A stretch of 64,000 nucleotides of DNA. Origin: CAYRWR01 sp964428015. Its GTDB lineage: Bacteria; Spirochaetota; Brevinematia; Brevinematales; CAYRWR01. Position numbers and translations under genes: made by a program. Positions 25,454 through 34,328 of the stretch are shown here, one piece after another (position 1 is the stretch's first letter; each line of letters starts with the position of its first letter). The notes under the pieces are model-generated. The model was not told the origin of the DNA. It made no database searches and worked only from the letters and a program-made list of their open reading frames with translations. The stretch covers positions 62,001-126,000 of the forward strand of contig CAYRWR010000005.1 of NCBI GenBank assembly GCA_964428015.1. The letters run 5' to 3'.

Positions 25454-26569
25454 ATGAAAATTAAAAAAAGCACTCTTGTTTTAGTATTTGCCATTTCTGT
25501 TTTTTCCGCCTGCGGACCGGGCACACAGACACAAGACCCGTCCGGCACCGGGCCCTCCCTGGAGATCATTTATCCCAACGGTGGGGAAGTGTTTTTTTCC
25601 AGCCAGAATACTAACTGTTCTATCCTGTGGGACTCCTATCAGGCCGGGCCGTTTATTAATCTGGATCTGTATCTCAATGGGGTGAAGTTGAGGTCCATTG
25701 TGTCCAATCAGACCAATACCGGGAATTATACCTGGCAAATTCCTGCAGATCTGACTGCCGGTTTGCGTTATCAGATAGGTGTCAGTGAAACAGACGGTGT
25801 ACTTTCTGACCTCAGCGATATGCAGTTCTGTATTATCGCCTCCAATCAGAGTGATATGGGTACAAATGCCAGTATTATCTTTCTGCATCATTCCACGGGT
25901 GGAGTCATATGGGGCGGGGGAGTTTCCACCTGGATGGCGAACTACAATACCAGCAGCAGCCGAAATTATTCCATCATAGACCGGGCATATCCCTCAGGCG
26001 ACCCCTATCCCTGGGATAATTATCCCTATGATTACTGGAATATCTGGATAAATCATGCCGGAAGTTCCCCTTACCTGGAAGAAGATACACTGGAGATTCT
26101 GACCGCGAGCTATGATGTTATCATCTGGAAACACTGTTATCCGGTAGCCAATGTGGGCCCTGATGATATTCCTGATGTCACCAATTCACAGAGAACCATG
26201 ACCAATTATTGTCTGCAGTATAATGCCCTGAAGCAGAAGATGCATGATTTCCCCTGGGTACGGTTTATCGTCTGGACCGGAGCAGCCAATGTAGAAGCAA
26301 ATTCCACTCAGGCTGAAGCAGAGAGGGCTCAGGCTTTCTGTAACTGGGTAATAAATGTCTGGGATGAACCCGGTGATAACATCTATATCTGGGACTTTAG
26401 GGAGCTGGAAACGGAAGGAGGGCTCTATCTGTTGAACTCTTACGCTGCCAGTCCCACCGATTCCCATCCCGGGTCTGCATTTGCGGCTACAGTAGCGCCA
26501 TATTTCGGACAGCGCATCGTGAATGTAATAGAAGGCCTGGGGGACAGCAGCTCTCTGACCGGGCAGTAA
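25454..26569 (+). CDS. Lipoprotein with Ig-like domain and SGNH-hydrolase-like domain
   Basis: 371 residues with a lipobox VFSAC (Cys20) and a short linker. An Ig-like module, about 38-128, has the Ser/Thr-rich-anchor pattern (IIYPNGGEVFF, IDLYLNG-type strand, TGNYTWQIPADLTAG). A second domain, about 135-355, begins IIFLHHSTGGVIW, in the place of the block I Ser. It ends SPTDSHPGSAFA, which fits the Asp-x-x-His of SGNH/GDSL hydrolases. It probably acts on an ester or acetyl group of surface or environmental polysaccharide, but the substrate is unknown. The gene stands alone with its own promoter. Confidence 0.72.
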   Translation: MKIKKSTLVLVFAISVFSACGPGTQTQDPSGTGPSLEIIYPNGGEVFFSSQNTNCSILWDSYQAGPFINLDLYLNGVKLRSIVSNQTNTGNYTWQIPADLTAGLRYQIGVSETDGVLSDLSDMQFCIIASNQSDMGTNASIIFLHHSTGGVIWGGGVSTWMANYNTSSSRNYSIIDRAYPSGDPYPWDNYPYDYWNIWINHAGSSPYLEEDTLEILTASYDVIIWKHCYPVANVGPDDIPDVTNSQRTMTNYCLQYNALKQKMHDFPWVRFIVWTGAANVEANSTQAEAERAQAFCNWVINVWDEPGDNIYIWDFRELETEGGLYLLNSYAASPTDSHPGSAFAATVAPYFGQRIVNVIEGLGDSSSLTGQ

Positions 26570-26579
26570 GTCTGAGTCT

Positions 26580-26882
26580 GAGAAGAATCTACAGCCCCTG
26601 ACTCACCCGCCACCACAGGAAAAAATCCTGTGCCAGAAAATCTGAGCCTGCCCTGGTCTGATTCTATATACCTGACGGGTTAACATGTAACTTCATTCTC
26701 TATAAATACTGATTTTTCTGTTTCCCGAGGTACAGGGATTCTGAACTATGACTAGTGTGTGTGCCGGATAAGTGGTGCCTGTACTAAACCCGGTCGAAGC
26801 GTCAAGAAGAAAGTAGGATGGCTTTCAGACAGTTCCGGCAGGAGAAACAAATCAGGACGATTTAAAGATTTTCTTATCTTAT
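26580..26882. repeat. Diverged ~300-bp intergenic repeat, copy A
   Basis: The 384-bp gap after the SGNH lipoprotein contains no gene but aligns with 29328-29627. Shared blocks in order include AAATCTGAGCCTG followed by GTCTGAT, ATTT-CTG-GTTTCC, CTTTCAGA-AG then CGGCAG-AGAAA, and AGGACGATTT-AGATTTTC-TATC. The order and spacing are kept with many substitutions and small gaps. Confidence 0.6.
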
Positions 26883-26953
26883 ACCTTTAAGACAACTGCC
26901 TGTGTTGAAATTGAGGAATTTAGGATACCTTCAAAGCCGGATTTAGATAAATT

Positions 26954-28018
26954 TTACCAGGTTGGGCTGCCAAAATTCGCACCCGGAGTGTCGGGGGTAG
27001 TTGCGATGCGGGTCTTTTGGCTGCCGTTTGGGTTCATTGTATAAATACCGGAAACGGAATCCTCTGTAACCGGATTGTTATTTTTATCTTTAGGGTAGTG
27101 TACATAGACTATTTTTGAGCCATCGGGTGACCAGTCGTAATAAAGTTCAGCACCTGGAGATGAAGTGAGCTGTGTGACTCCTGAATAATCGGAATTCATG
27201 ATGAAAATATGGCAATCCAAAGAGGAGGGTCCACGCACAAAAGTAATTTTAGATCCGTTGGGGCACCATTTGGGATTAAACCCTTCAATACCCGTCTCGA
27301 TGCGGTTCTTACCATCCGCCTGCATAATACAGAGCATACTTTTGGTTCCATTCCAGTAAGAAAATATAATTTTTGTTCCATCCGGAGAATAATTCGGATA
27401 GTTTTCGGCCCCTGGCATGTGAGTCAGCCGTACTTGATCTGAGCCGTTAGCATTCATCGTGTAAACTTCGGAGTCACCATCACGGGTACTGATAAAAAGG
27501 ATTTTTCTTCCATCTGGAGACCAGGTGGGAGAACTGTCCTTTGATTTATCTTTAATAGAAAGTAGATTCATATTCATTCCGTTCAGGTCCATGGTATAAA
27601 TAGCGCTGTATCCTGTAGGCGGATTACCTTCAGAATATAACCGGGTAAACGCGATTTTTGTACCATCGGGTGATATACTCGCTTCACCAAAACGTAGAGG
27701 ACCTTCTGTGTCGGTAGCCTTATGGGCTAAGGATGTCAGCCTGGTTTGCCCGGTCCCATCTGCATTCATACTCCATATATCAACCACACCATAGATCCCA
27801 TTGTTAAAGACTATCTTATTTCCAGAGTATTTCGGGTTTTCTACAGAACAAACACCAGATATATTCAGTTGCTTTACAGTTTTCAGCTTGTCTATTTTGG
27901 TATCATTTTTGTTTATTTCTATTTTTTTCTCGTTTGAGTATTTGGCAGCAAAGAGCTCAGCAGAGATAAAAATATCCGCTATCAGGAGTAAAACCAAAAC
28001 ATACAATGTTTTTTTCAT
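26954..28018 (-). CDS. Secreted TolB-like PD40 beta-propeller protein
   Basis: 354 residues with a signal peptide (MKKTLYVLVLLLIADIFISA). About six PD40/TolB repeats follow, seen as paired motifs such as ISPDGTKIAFTR, WSPDGRKILFIS, YSPDGTKIIFSY, CPNGSKITFVR and WSPDGSKIVYVH, each followed by IYTMDLNG- or VYTMNANG-type turns. There is no lipobox and no catalytic domain. It is probably a periplasmic protein-interaction propeller. It has its own promoter and no operon partners. TolB itself is unlikely because no tol-pal genes are nearby and the TolB N-terminal domain is missing. Confidence 0.85.
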   Translation of the reverse strand: MKKTLYVLVLLLIADIFISAELFAAKYSNEKKIEINKNDTKIDKLKTVKQLNISGVCSVENPKYSGNKIVFNNGIYGVVDIWSMNADGTGQTRLTSLAHKATDTEGPLRFGEASISPDGTKIAFTRLYSEGNPPTGYSAIYTMDLNGMNMNLLSIKDKSKDSSPTWSPDGRKILFISTRDGDSEVYTMNANGSDQVRLTHMPGAENYPNYSPDGTKIIFSYWNGTKSMLCIMQADGKNRIETGIEGFNPKWCPNGSKITFVRGPSSLDCHIFIMNSDYSGVTQLTSSPGAELYYDWSPDGSKIVYVHYPKDKNNNPVTEDSVSGIYTMNPNGSQKTRIATTPDTPGANFGSPTW

Positions 28019-28057
28019 ATCTGCTCCTTAAAAATAAAATGTTTGCAAGCTGGATCG

Positions 28058-28086
28058 AGTATAGAATATCCTTATGAAATATACAA
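28058..28086 (-). promoter_or_regulatory. Promoter of the PD40 propeller gene
   Basis: On the minus strand: TTGTAT (28081-28086), a 17-bp spacer, TATACT (28058-28063), about 40 bp before the start. Confidence 0.6.
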
Positions 28087-28264
28087 CTAATTTTGATAGG
28101 AATTTCTGAAATCATCCTGACTTATGTCAGGGTAGAAAGGACCCATTAAAAAAAGGACCCCTTGTATGTAACAAAAAAGTTTTGAAACAAAAACCCAGGA
28201 ATCTGTCTAAAACATATATCATTTTACGCATAAATGTAAAAAAAATAGTTCATCTTTTTTCGTG

Positions 28265-28306
28265 AAAAAAAAAGCCTGCATACAGCTTTTTGCCATATGC
28301 AGGCTT
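28265..28306 (-). terminator. Terminator of the small lipoprotein gene
   Basis: An 11-bp stem (AAGCCTGCATA at 28272-28282 with TATGCAGGCTT at 28296-28306), and an A-run at 28265-28273 that forms the U-tract on the minus strand. The rest of the gap 28087-28264 holds nothing I can identify. Confidence 0.8.
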
Positions 28307-28327
28307 TATGTCAATCGACTGTACTGT

Positions 28328-28774
28328 TCAGTTCTTAGTTCCTACAGATGTAACATTGTCATAGACAATGTTGTTAGTATCTCTCTCATCGGAGACGGTG
28401 TAGGTCATATTTAAAGTATTATTACTGTAGGTACCCGAGCCAACTACATAGTAACCATCGGAATCAGGTTGCTGACGGGCAATAGTAAAAGCGGTACTAT
28501 TGGTCATATTGCCGATTACATTTCCGGTAAAGACACCCCAGAAATTACTGATCAGGATCTGTGTACTGGATGATCCTGTACTGATAGTAATAACAAAACT
28601 GGCAGTACCCGAAGCACTCCCATTTTCACTCACTGAATAAGAACCCAGAACGGCGGTATTGTCGAAAGTACTGGTATTGCCATTGTTGACAGGGGTTCTT
28701 CCTTGCCCCAGGAAATCAAACAGGGAACATCCTGATAAAACCAGAAACAGAGCCAAAACAGTAAATTTCTTCAT
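28328..28774 (-). CDS. Small lipoprotein of unknown function
   Basis: 148 residues with lipobox VLSGC (Cys16), a short Asn/Thr linker and a beta-rich domain. The domain reads like a small beta-barrel or lipocalin-like fold (LGSYSVSENGSASGTASFVITISTG, GYYVVGSGTYSNNTLNMTYTVSDER). I chose the ATG at 28774 because CGGAGGATTTT precedes it and it opens a lipoprotein signal peptide; the longer upstream reading has no such features. The family is unknown. Confidence 0.72.
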   Translation of the reverse strand: MKKFTVLALFLVLSGCSLFDFLGQGRTPVNNGNTSTFDNTAVLGSYSVSENGSASGTASFVITISTGSSSTQILISNFWGVFTGNVIGNMTNSTAFTIARQQPDSDGYYVVGSGTYSNNTLNMTYTVSDERDTNNIVYDNVTSVGTKN

Positions 28775-28835
28775 AAAATCCTCCGAAATAAATTTTGCGG
28801 TTTTTGATACTATTTTAATCATAGTAATCATGTAT

Positions 28836-28864
28836 AAATTAAACAGCGAAAGGATTTTTGTCAA
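28836..28864 (-). promoter_or_regulatory. Candidate promoter of the small lipoprotein
   Basis: On the minus strand: a perfect TTGACA (28859-28864), a 17-bp spacer, and TAATTT (28836-28841). The -10 is weak, but the same TTGACN-17-TAATTT arrangement precedes the lipoprotein at 52881. Confidence 0.4.
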
Positions 28865-28924
28865 ATATATCATATAAATATAGTATGATATTGGACTTGA
28901 CCCCTTAAGTGCCACACACTCGGG

Positions 28925-29242
28925 GTAACCAGGAGAAACCTGAACGGCCAGCTGGGAACAGGTGTGGATGTAACCACTAATGTATGGGTCCAGGTTTTGA
29001 CCAACGTACAGGACTATGCACAGGGACTTGAGCATAGTTACGTAATCAGACTGGATGATACATTACGGACCACAGGAAGAAATAACTATGGACAATTGGG
29101 TAAGGGAGATGAAAACGACACTAATAAATGGACACAGGTCCTTACAGATGTCAAGTGTGTGACTGCAGGCTCCTATTTTGGCCTGGCAATACGGAATGAT
29201 GGAACTCTATGGGGCACAGGAAACAACTATCTTGGCATATAA
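28925..29242 (+). pseudogene. Remnant of an RCC1-repeat (beta-propeller) gene
   Basis: The frame reads RRNLNGQLGTGVDVTTNVWV, then GLEHSYVIRLDDTLRTTG, NNYGQLGKGDENDTNKW and GSYFGLAIRNDGTLWGTGNN. These are nearly two RCC1/propeller repeats (G-x-LWATG-NxxGQLG-G pattern). It lacks a start, signal peptide and the other repeats, and stops at a TAA where the next GQLG would be expected. RCC1-type proteins in such bacteria are usually large surface lipoproteins. This is a truncated fragment. Confidence 0.7.
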
Positions 29243-29327
29243 AGTCTGTGAGGCAGATACTTTGACGCGCACGGACCGAGCTAACTCCGGAGACTCCATG
29301 GATGGAGAAGAGCCGGAGGAGCATCTC

Positions 29328-29627
29328 AGGAAGAAGAAACTGCCACCTTTCGCTCATCCGCCTCCGGTAAAAAATAAGACCTTTGCTGTGAAATCTGAGC
29401 CTGTTCTTGTCTGATCCAAAATGTCTGCTCGGGTAACCTATGTCTTGTGTAAACTGAGATACCGGGATTTCTGCGTTTCCGGGTGTTTTTGTAGAGTTTT
29501 TTGTGCTTCTGAGGTAGAATTTGGGTGTAAGTCGGGAAAGTAGTGTACAGGAGAGAGTCAGATGACTTTCAGATAGCTCACGGCAGTAGAAAATGGGATA
29601 GGACGATTTTAGATTTTCCTATCAATA
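29328..29627. repeat. Diverged ~300-bp intergenic repeat, copy B
   Basis: Partner of 26580-26882, in the same orientation. It lies just after the RCC1 remnant and before the 7TMR-DISM kinase gene. It contains no frame with coding character. Confidence 0.6.
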
Positions 29628-29681
29628 ACACATCTCCTATACTAGTATTTTCTATTGTATCTATTCAAAAAGCAATGATTA

Positions 29682-29690
29682 TGTTATAAT
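29682..29690 (+). promoter_or_regulatory. Extended -10 promoter of the 7TMR-DISM kinase
   Basis: TGTTATAAT (TGn-TATAAT) 27 bp before the TTG start at 29718, outside the repeat. Confidence 0.5.
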
Positions 29691-29717
29691 ATTTATATCC
29701 CATACACAGGAGGAGAA

Positions 29718-31658
29718 TTGCGTTTTTTAATCCTCTCCTTTTTTTTCCTATTTTTATCCTGCCGTTTAAATTCTGAACCTGCATATACTGCAAAAAATGG
29801 TGTTATGGATTTGAGTAAATGGGATGGCTCCCAGGTTATTGCGCTCAATGGGGACTGGGAATTTTATTGGCATAAATTTTACGACTACCAGGATTTTCAT
29901 AATGGAGAGTATCTCAGTAATAAAATGTATGTTCCTGTACCTGAAATCTTCAACAACATTATTCCTGGAAATAACGGTGTGGGATATGCTACTTACCGTT
30001 TGAAAGTGATATTACCTGAGTCTAATCAAAACTATGCGTTCTATATCCATCGAATGCCGACTTCCTATCGACTCTATTTTAATAACAAAATGATCCATTC
30101 CGTAGGAATCGCAGGGACTAACAAGTCCAGCTCCTATCCTGTTTATTCCAGTGAAAAAATCAATATCCAAAATGTCAAATCCACCAATGAAATCATCTTC
30201 CAAAGTGCAAATTACTGGGACCGGGCGGGAGGTATCTGGAAAAAGGTACAATTCGGCCATGAAGAAAAAATCTCTAAATTAAAGAGTACCAATGAACAGA
30301 TCAATATGGGATTCCTTGTGTTGTTTTTATTTCTTTTTATATATCATCTGGTACAATTTTTATCCGGGATCAAGCGACTTCCCACCCTTGTACTCAGCAT
30401 CTTAAGCCTGATACTGGCAATCCGAGTGTCTGTAATGGATGAGTTATTGATACTTCAACTATTCCCGCGCTTGTACAGTAGGGACATGATGCGTATCGAA
30501 TTTATGACTTTTTTCTCCATTATACCCGTTATTCACTTTTTTCTATGGATCCTGTATAAAGAGATCATGTCTAAAACACTAATGAAGATCCATTTTGTAT
30601 TAAGCGGTCTCCTGGATCTGATCACCCTGCTGACTCCTACTTTATTTTATGTGAATTTTATGGACCCCTATAAACTGGTGATCTTTATATCACTGGCTTA
30701 TCTCATCGTAGTCACTATCAAAGGGGTAAAAAGAAAAATTCCCGGTGCGATCCTTTCTCTCACGGGGCTGGTGTTATTTGCCCTGGCAGCTGGGACAGAT
30801 ATTATCATATTTACCCTTTCCTATGATTCCCATCTTAGTCTTACCCCATATGGATTTCTCGCAATCGTTTTTTTTGAGTCCATAACTATTTTTCGTCAGC
30901 TGTCTGAAGCATACAGAAAATCGGAAGCACTGGAAAATGAGCTGAGATTTTCTATTATTCAAGAACAGAAATTAAATAAGTTGAAAAACCAGTTTATCTC
31001 CCATGCATCGCACGAATTCCGCACACCTTTGGCAGTCATCCAGCTTTCTACCGAGACTCTAAAAAGAATCGATCCAGCCCTGCTGACTGAACAGAAAAGG
31101 GAGCAATATTTTTCCCAGATACACCAGTCGATCCATCAGATCACCGATATCATGGATAGTATTCTGATCCTTGGAATCCAACAATCACCACATCAGTTGT
31201 TAAACTTTCAAAACACAGACATGGTTGTCTTCATTCAGAATTTACTGACTCAGTCTTTTCCAGAAGTGGAACGGATTCAGATGACAGTAAAAGGTAGGCC
31301 CATCCCGTATAAAATCGATGCCGAATCCTTTCGGAGAGCGATGACTAATCTTCTCTCTAACGCAATAAAATATTCCCCTGAAGATAAGAAAGTGGAAATA
31401 CTACTGCAATATCATCCCACAAATCTTGAAATTACCGTCAGAGATTTCGGAATAGGTATTCCCCTCGAAGAACAGGAACACATTTTTGATGATTTTTACC
31501 GTGGAAGTAATGTGCGACAGATTAAAGGTTCGGGATTAGGTCTATCTATTGCAAGAAAGATCATTGAAAAACATGGGGGATCCCTTCAATTGAAATGTAT
31601 TCTTCATACCTATACCGAATTTACCGTTATTCTTCCTCGCCCCCTTGTGGAAGATTAG
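29718..31658 (+). CDS. 7TMR-DISM membrane histidine kinase
   Basis: 646 residues. The start is TTG, chosen because AGGAGGAG lies just upstream and no ATG is suitably placed. The signal region ends FLFLSC (Cys15), so the mature N-terminus may be lipidated. An extracytoplasmic DISM-type sensory beta-sandwich (about 30-185: LNGDWEFYW, VGYATYRLKVILP) is followed by seven transmembrane helices (about 195-400), a coiled linker and a kinase core. That core has H-box SHASHEFRTPL (His432), N-box NLLSNAIKYS, G1 RDFGIGIP and G2 SGLGLSIARKI. No response regulator is adjacent, so it is an orphan kinase. The sensory domain often binds carbohydrate-like ligands in relatives. Confidence 0.88.
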   Translation: MRFLILSFFFLFLSCRLNSEPAYTAKNGVMDLSKWDGSQVIALNGDWEFYWHKFYDYQDFHNGEYLSNKMYVPVPEIFNNIIPGNNGVGYATYRLKVILPESNQNYAFYIHRMPTSYRLYFNNKMIHSVGIAGTNKSSSYPVYSSEKINIQNVKSTNEIIFQSANYWDRAGGIWKKVQFGHEEKISKLKSTNEQINMGFLVLFLFLFIYHLVQFLSGIKRLPTLVLSILSLILAIRVSVMDELLILQLFPRLYSRDMMRIEFMTFFSIIPVIHFFLWILYKEIMSKTLMKIHFVLSGLLDLITLLTPTLFYVNFMDPYKLVIFISLAYLIVVTIKGVKRKIPGAILSLTGLVLFALAAGTDIIIFTLSYDSHLSLTPYGFLAIVFFESITIFRQLSEAYRKSEALENELRFSIIQEQKLNKLKNQFISHASHEFRTPLAVIQLSTETLKRIDPALLTEQKREQYFSQIHQSIHQITDIMDSILILGIQQSPHQLLNFQNTDMVVFIQNLLTQSFPEVERIQMTVKGRPIPYKIDAESFRRAMTNLLSNAIKYSPEDKKVEILLQYHPTNLEITVRDFGIGIPLEEQEHIFDDFYRGSNVRQIKGSGLGLSIARKIIEKHGGSLQLKCILHTYTEFTVILPRPLVED

Positions 31659-32907
31659 TCAATTCGCCAAATCTTTCTTCTAAGAAATATTTACTCACAA
31701 TAATCTGATTAGAAATAGTTAGTGGAGGTAGATTGAAAAATTGAATTCTATTTTCAACTATGTCGTAAGTGAAGTAAGTAGATTGTGAAAATAAAAAGAG
31801 AGAATGTGTTAACAGAATAATTAAAGTTAAAATAAATGGTTTCTTATTAATCTTCTTAAATATTTTGCAATTTCATTATTATAAGCCCGGCATGGACGCC
31901 GGGTATCCTTGGGCGAGACAAACCATTAAGATTTGTCATCCCCACCGTGGCCCCCTGCGCTCAGCCTGGTATATAACGAATACTGCCTATGCGTCACAGG
32001 TGCGCATAACCACCCAAATAGGAGGGTTATACGCACCTTTTCTTAATTAGTATAGAGCTAATTTATATTCATTTCAACAAATATAACAAAATCATGTAAA
32101 TATATTTACTTTCAGTTGTATATAAAAGCAATTAAAACCACATCTATCCTGCTATCGGTTTGATCTACAGGGATACATGCCCCACTCGGTATAATGAGTA
32201 TGGACAGCTTCAACACATATATCCACCTGTCTGTACCCAGGCCATTCGTGAAAAATCCGAGTCCTGGACATCTACAGAATAGTCGTGCTCCCCACAAAGT
32301 CTCTCCGACGCCCACTGATGCCCGGCCCTCCCCGAGGTAAATGACACCACAGCCTGCACCCTGGAGGGGCGTATACCCTTAATTGTACTTACCCGCAGCG
32401 TAGCGGAGGGCATAGCCCCGATTCCTGCCCTTATCGTGTCGTACCAACATGGCATCACTGGGCGCCAGCAAGGCGTTTTTCTTTGCCAGACGTCGGTCCC
32501 TGAGCCTGTCGAACGGGTTCTTTTGCCGCCGCATGGGCAAAAGAAATGCCGCCCCTGATTCCGTTCGGCCAACGGAAAAAGTCCCCCCCGACCAGGGACA
32601 TTGTTAACACCCCGCGTAGCGGACACCGTTCGACCCACGGACCCAGTCCTCCCAGATCAGGGATCCATTGAAAATAAGAAGATTCTTCACTTCGATGCGC
32701 TAGCACTTACTCAGTACAAGGACTTCGTTCAGGATGACGACTACCCAGTCTAATACCCCAACCACCCGTCCGCCGCCCCAGTCTGCCTATCAGCGGAGAG
32801 GCTATGCCCTAGCCTCGCAGGGTCATTTTGTTCTGCTTTTCCCCAAAAAGTGACACATTCCCCCACCGGAGGTGTTTCACTATCAAACCCTACGAGGAGC
32901 AAAAACC
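31659..32907. other. 1.25-kb gene-free region with GC-rich, repeat-like sequence
   Basis: 31659-31860 is AT-rich with no feature. 31865-32870 is GC-rich and unlike its surroundings. It has a CCCGGC/GCCGGG dyad near 31886-31905, the strong hairpin at 31998-32038, and CTGAGCCTGTCGAACGGGTT near 32500, a type of sequence dispersed in many environmental genomes. TTCTTCACTTCG and TTCGTTCAGGATGACG follow near 32680-32740, and GGGCATAGCCC (near 32408) faces GGCTATGCCC (near 32800). Open frames here lack ribosome-binding sites and domain features. I read it as an accumulation of dispersed repeats or a decayed element. Confidence 0.5.
31998..32038 (+). terminator. Strong hairpin with T-run in the intergenic island
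   Basis: AGGTGCGCATAACC (31998-32011) pairs with GGTTATACGCACCT (32025-32038) at 13 of 14 positions, and TTTTCTT follows. It has terminator architecture but lies 340 bp after the nearest plus-strand gene, so it may be part of a repeat. Confidence 0.45.
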
Positions 32908-33885
32908 ATGCCTAAGATAATATTAAATCTGCTGGGCCTGCTGGCCGTCCTTTCGGCCTGTACCGTACACCTGGATGAGAGTATCTTTGAAAAAAACGGG
33001 GAAAAGTCCTTTCCCCCTGATACCCCCACCCAGACTAATACCGTAGTGCTGACTAATTCCAGCTCAGTCTACACTAATACCCTGACAAATACCCTCTACA
33101 GCGTACAGATAGTGACCAATACCCGCGTAGTCACCAACCACATCATCTCTTATCAGACAGTGACCAACACCATCCATGATACCAATACCGTGGTAGAGAT
33201 TCAGGTCCTGACCAACCAGAGCGTCGTCACAAATACAGTATATGCTACCCAGGTGGTGACCAACACCCTGGTGATCACCAATGTACAGCATACCGTAGTG
33301 ACCAATACCATCCTGTCCAATGTCGACCATACTATCTCTGTCCTTTTAGACCAGCCCGCCGACCTGGCCTACCTGGCTGACAGCTTTACAGTCTCAGGAT
33401 ACTCGCCTGACGCCCAGGGATTGGCCGGGGCTATGATCTACCTGGAATCCACCAATAATGTGATGGTACAGGCACAGTACAGCGCCTTCAGCGGCAATAG
33501 CTTCACTACCACCCTGGTAGTTAACAAAGAAGGCCATTATTATGTATGGGCCAGCGCCTGGGATCACGGCGATTCTATCGGAAAAAGTGAAAAGCGTTAT
33601 ATCATAGCCGACTGGAGTGCCCCACAGCTCACAATCACCACCCCCGGTGGCATGACTATCGAGGGGGGACAGCTCCTGCTCCAGGGCACAGCCTTTGACA
33701 GGATCAGCGGTGTCCAGGGTGTCTACCTCAGTATCGACGGCGGTTCATTTATAGCGGTGAACGGAAAGGAAGCCTGGGACTACAATCTGTCTCTGGGCAG
33801 CGGGACTCATCAGCTGTCCGTGTATTGCCGGGATAAGGCCGGATATGTCAGCCTCACCCAGACCATTGGGGTAACCGTATTATAG
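32908..33885 (+). CDS. Lipoprotein with Thr-Asn repeat stalk and two Ig-like domains
   Basis: 325 residues with lipobox VLSAC (Cys18). Residues about 40-140 are a low-complexity stalk with thirteen TN dipeptides in patterns such as VVTNTVYATQVVTNT. Two Ig-like or big-domain modules follow (about 145-235: DQPADLAYLADSFTVSG; about 240-325: LTITTPGGMTIEGGQLLLQG). The second has the bacterial surface-protein ending GTHQLSVYCRDKAGYVSLTQ. I chose the ATG at 32908 because ACGAGGAG precedes it and it opens the signal peptide. It is probably surface-exposed, with the stalk as spacer. A strong terminator follows. Confidence 0.8.
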   Translation: MPKIILNLLGLLAVLSACTVHLDESIFEKNGEKSFPPDTPTQTNTVVLTNSSSVYTNTLTNTLYSVQIVTNTRVVTNHIISYQTVTNTIHDTNTVVEIQVLTNQSVVTNTVYATQVVTNTLVITNVQHTVVTNTILSNVDHTISVLLDQPADLAYLADSFTVSGYSPDAQGLAGAMIYLESTNNVMVQAQYSAFSGNSFTTTLVVNKEGHYYVWASAWDHGDSIGKSEKRYIIADWSAPQLTITTPGGMTIEGGQLLLQGTAFDRISGVQGVYLSIDGGSFIAVNGKEAWDYNLSLGSGTHQLSVYCRDKAGYVSLTQTIGVTVL

Positions 33886-33907
33886 CTTCCTGAACTCCCG
33901 ATATGCC

Positions 33908-33939
33908 AGACCCGCGCCAGCCGCGGGTCTTTTTTTTTT
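33908..33939 (+). terminator. Rho-independent terminator of the TN-stalk lipoprotein
   Basis: AGACCCGCG (33908-33916) pairs with CGCGGGTCT (33922-33930), 5-nt loop, followed by a T-run to 33939. Confidence 0.85.
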
Positions 33940-33954
33940 AATAAAAAGTGATAA

Positions 33955-33983
33955 TTGACTTTAAACAAAACCTTCAGTATAAT
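33955..33983 (+). promoter_or_regulatory. Sigma-70-type promoter of the feo operon
   Basis: TTGACT (33955-33960), a 17-bp spacer and a perfect TATAAT (33978-33983), 80 bp before the feoA start. I could not recognise a convincing Fur box around it. Confidence 0.75.
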
Positions 33984-34063
33984 TAATATAAGTTAGTCTA
34001 CTATAATATTCCTAGCTTTGCAGAATAGACTTCCTTTTATAGAACTTGAGGTTGGGAGGCAGC

Positions 34064-34321
34064 GTGAAAAAACTGTCAGAACTCCGCCCCGGAGAAAGCG
34101 CAGTGATTGCAGATGTGCTGGAATTGAGTGAGAGCCATGGGCATGGCCAGCACCTGGGCGCCGCCAACCGGCTGGAAAGTATGGGCCTCAGGCTGGGAAA
34201 ATCAGTAGAGATGCTCACTAACCAGGGTGTAGGCCCTTTGCTGCTTAAAATTGATGAGTCACGCATAGCGCTGGGACGGGGCCTGGCCTTGAAAATCCTG
34301 GTGAAATCACCGGAGGAATGA
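34064..34321 (+). CDS. feoA: Ferrous iron transport protein A
   Basis: 85 residues, an SH3-like FeoA domain: KKLSELRPGESAVIADVLEL, a His-rich insertion SHGHGQHLG, LESMGLRLGKSVEML, GPLLLKIDESRIALGRGLA. It is needed for FeoB-dependent Fe(II) uptake, probably as a cytoplasmic regulator. I chose the GTG at 34064, four bases after GGGAGG; an in-frame TTG at 34046 is less likely. It ends in TGA 7 bp before feoB. Confidence 0.88.
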   Translation: MKKLSELRPGESAVIADVLELSESHGHGQHLGAANRLESMGLRLGKSVEMLTNQGVGPLLLKIDESRIALGRGLALKILVKSPEE

Positions 34322-34328
34322 CAGTTTC

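Noticed and set aside
26954..28018. Assignment as TolB
   Set aside because: It has PD40 repeats but lacks the TolB N-terminal domain and tol-pal neighbours.
32210..32706. Minus-strand open frames in the GC-rich island
   Set aside because: No ribosome-binding site or domain, and the frames translate dispersed-repeat DNA of a kind that often yields spurious proteins.
33940..34063. A Fur box in the feo promoter
   Set aside because: The region is AT-rich with GATAAT-like pieces, but I could not align a 19-bp Fur palindrome with enough matches.
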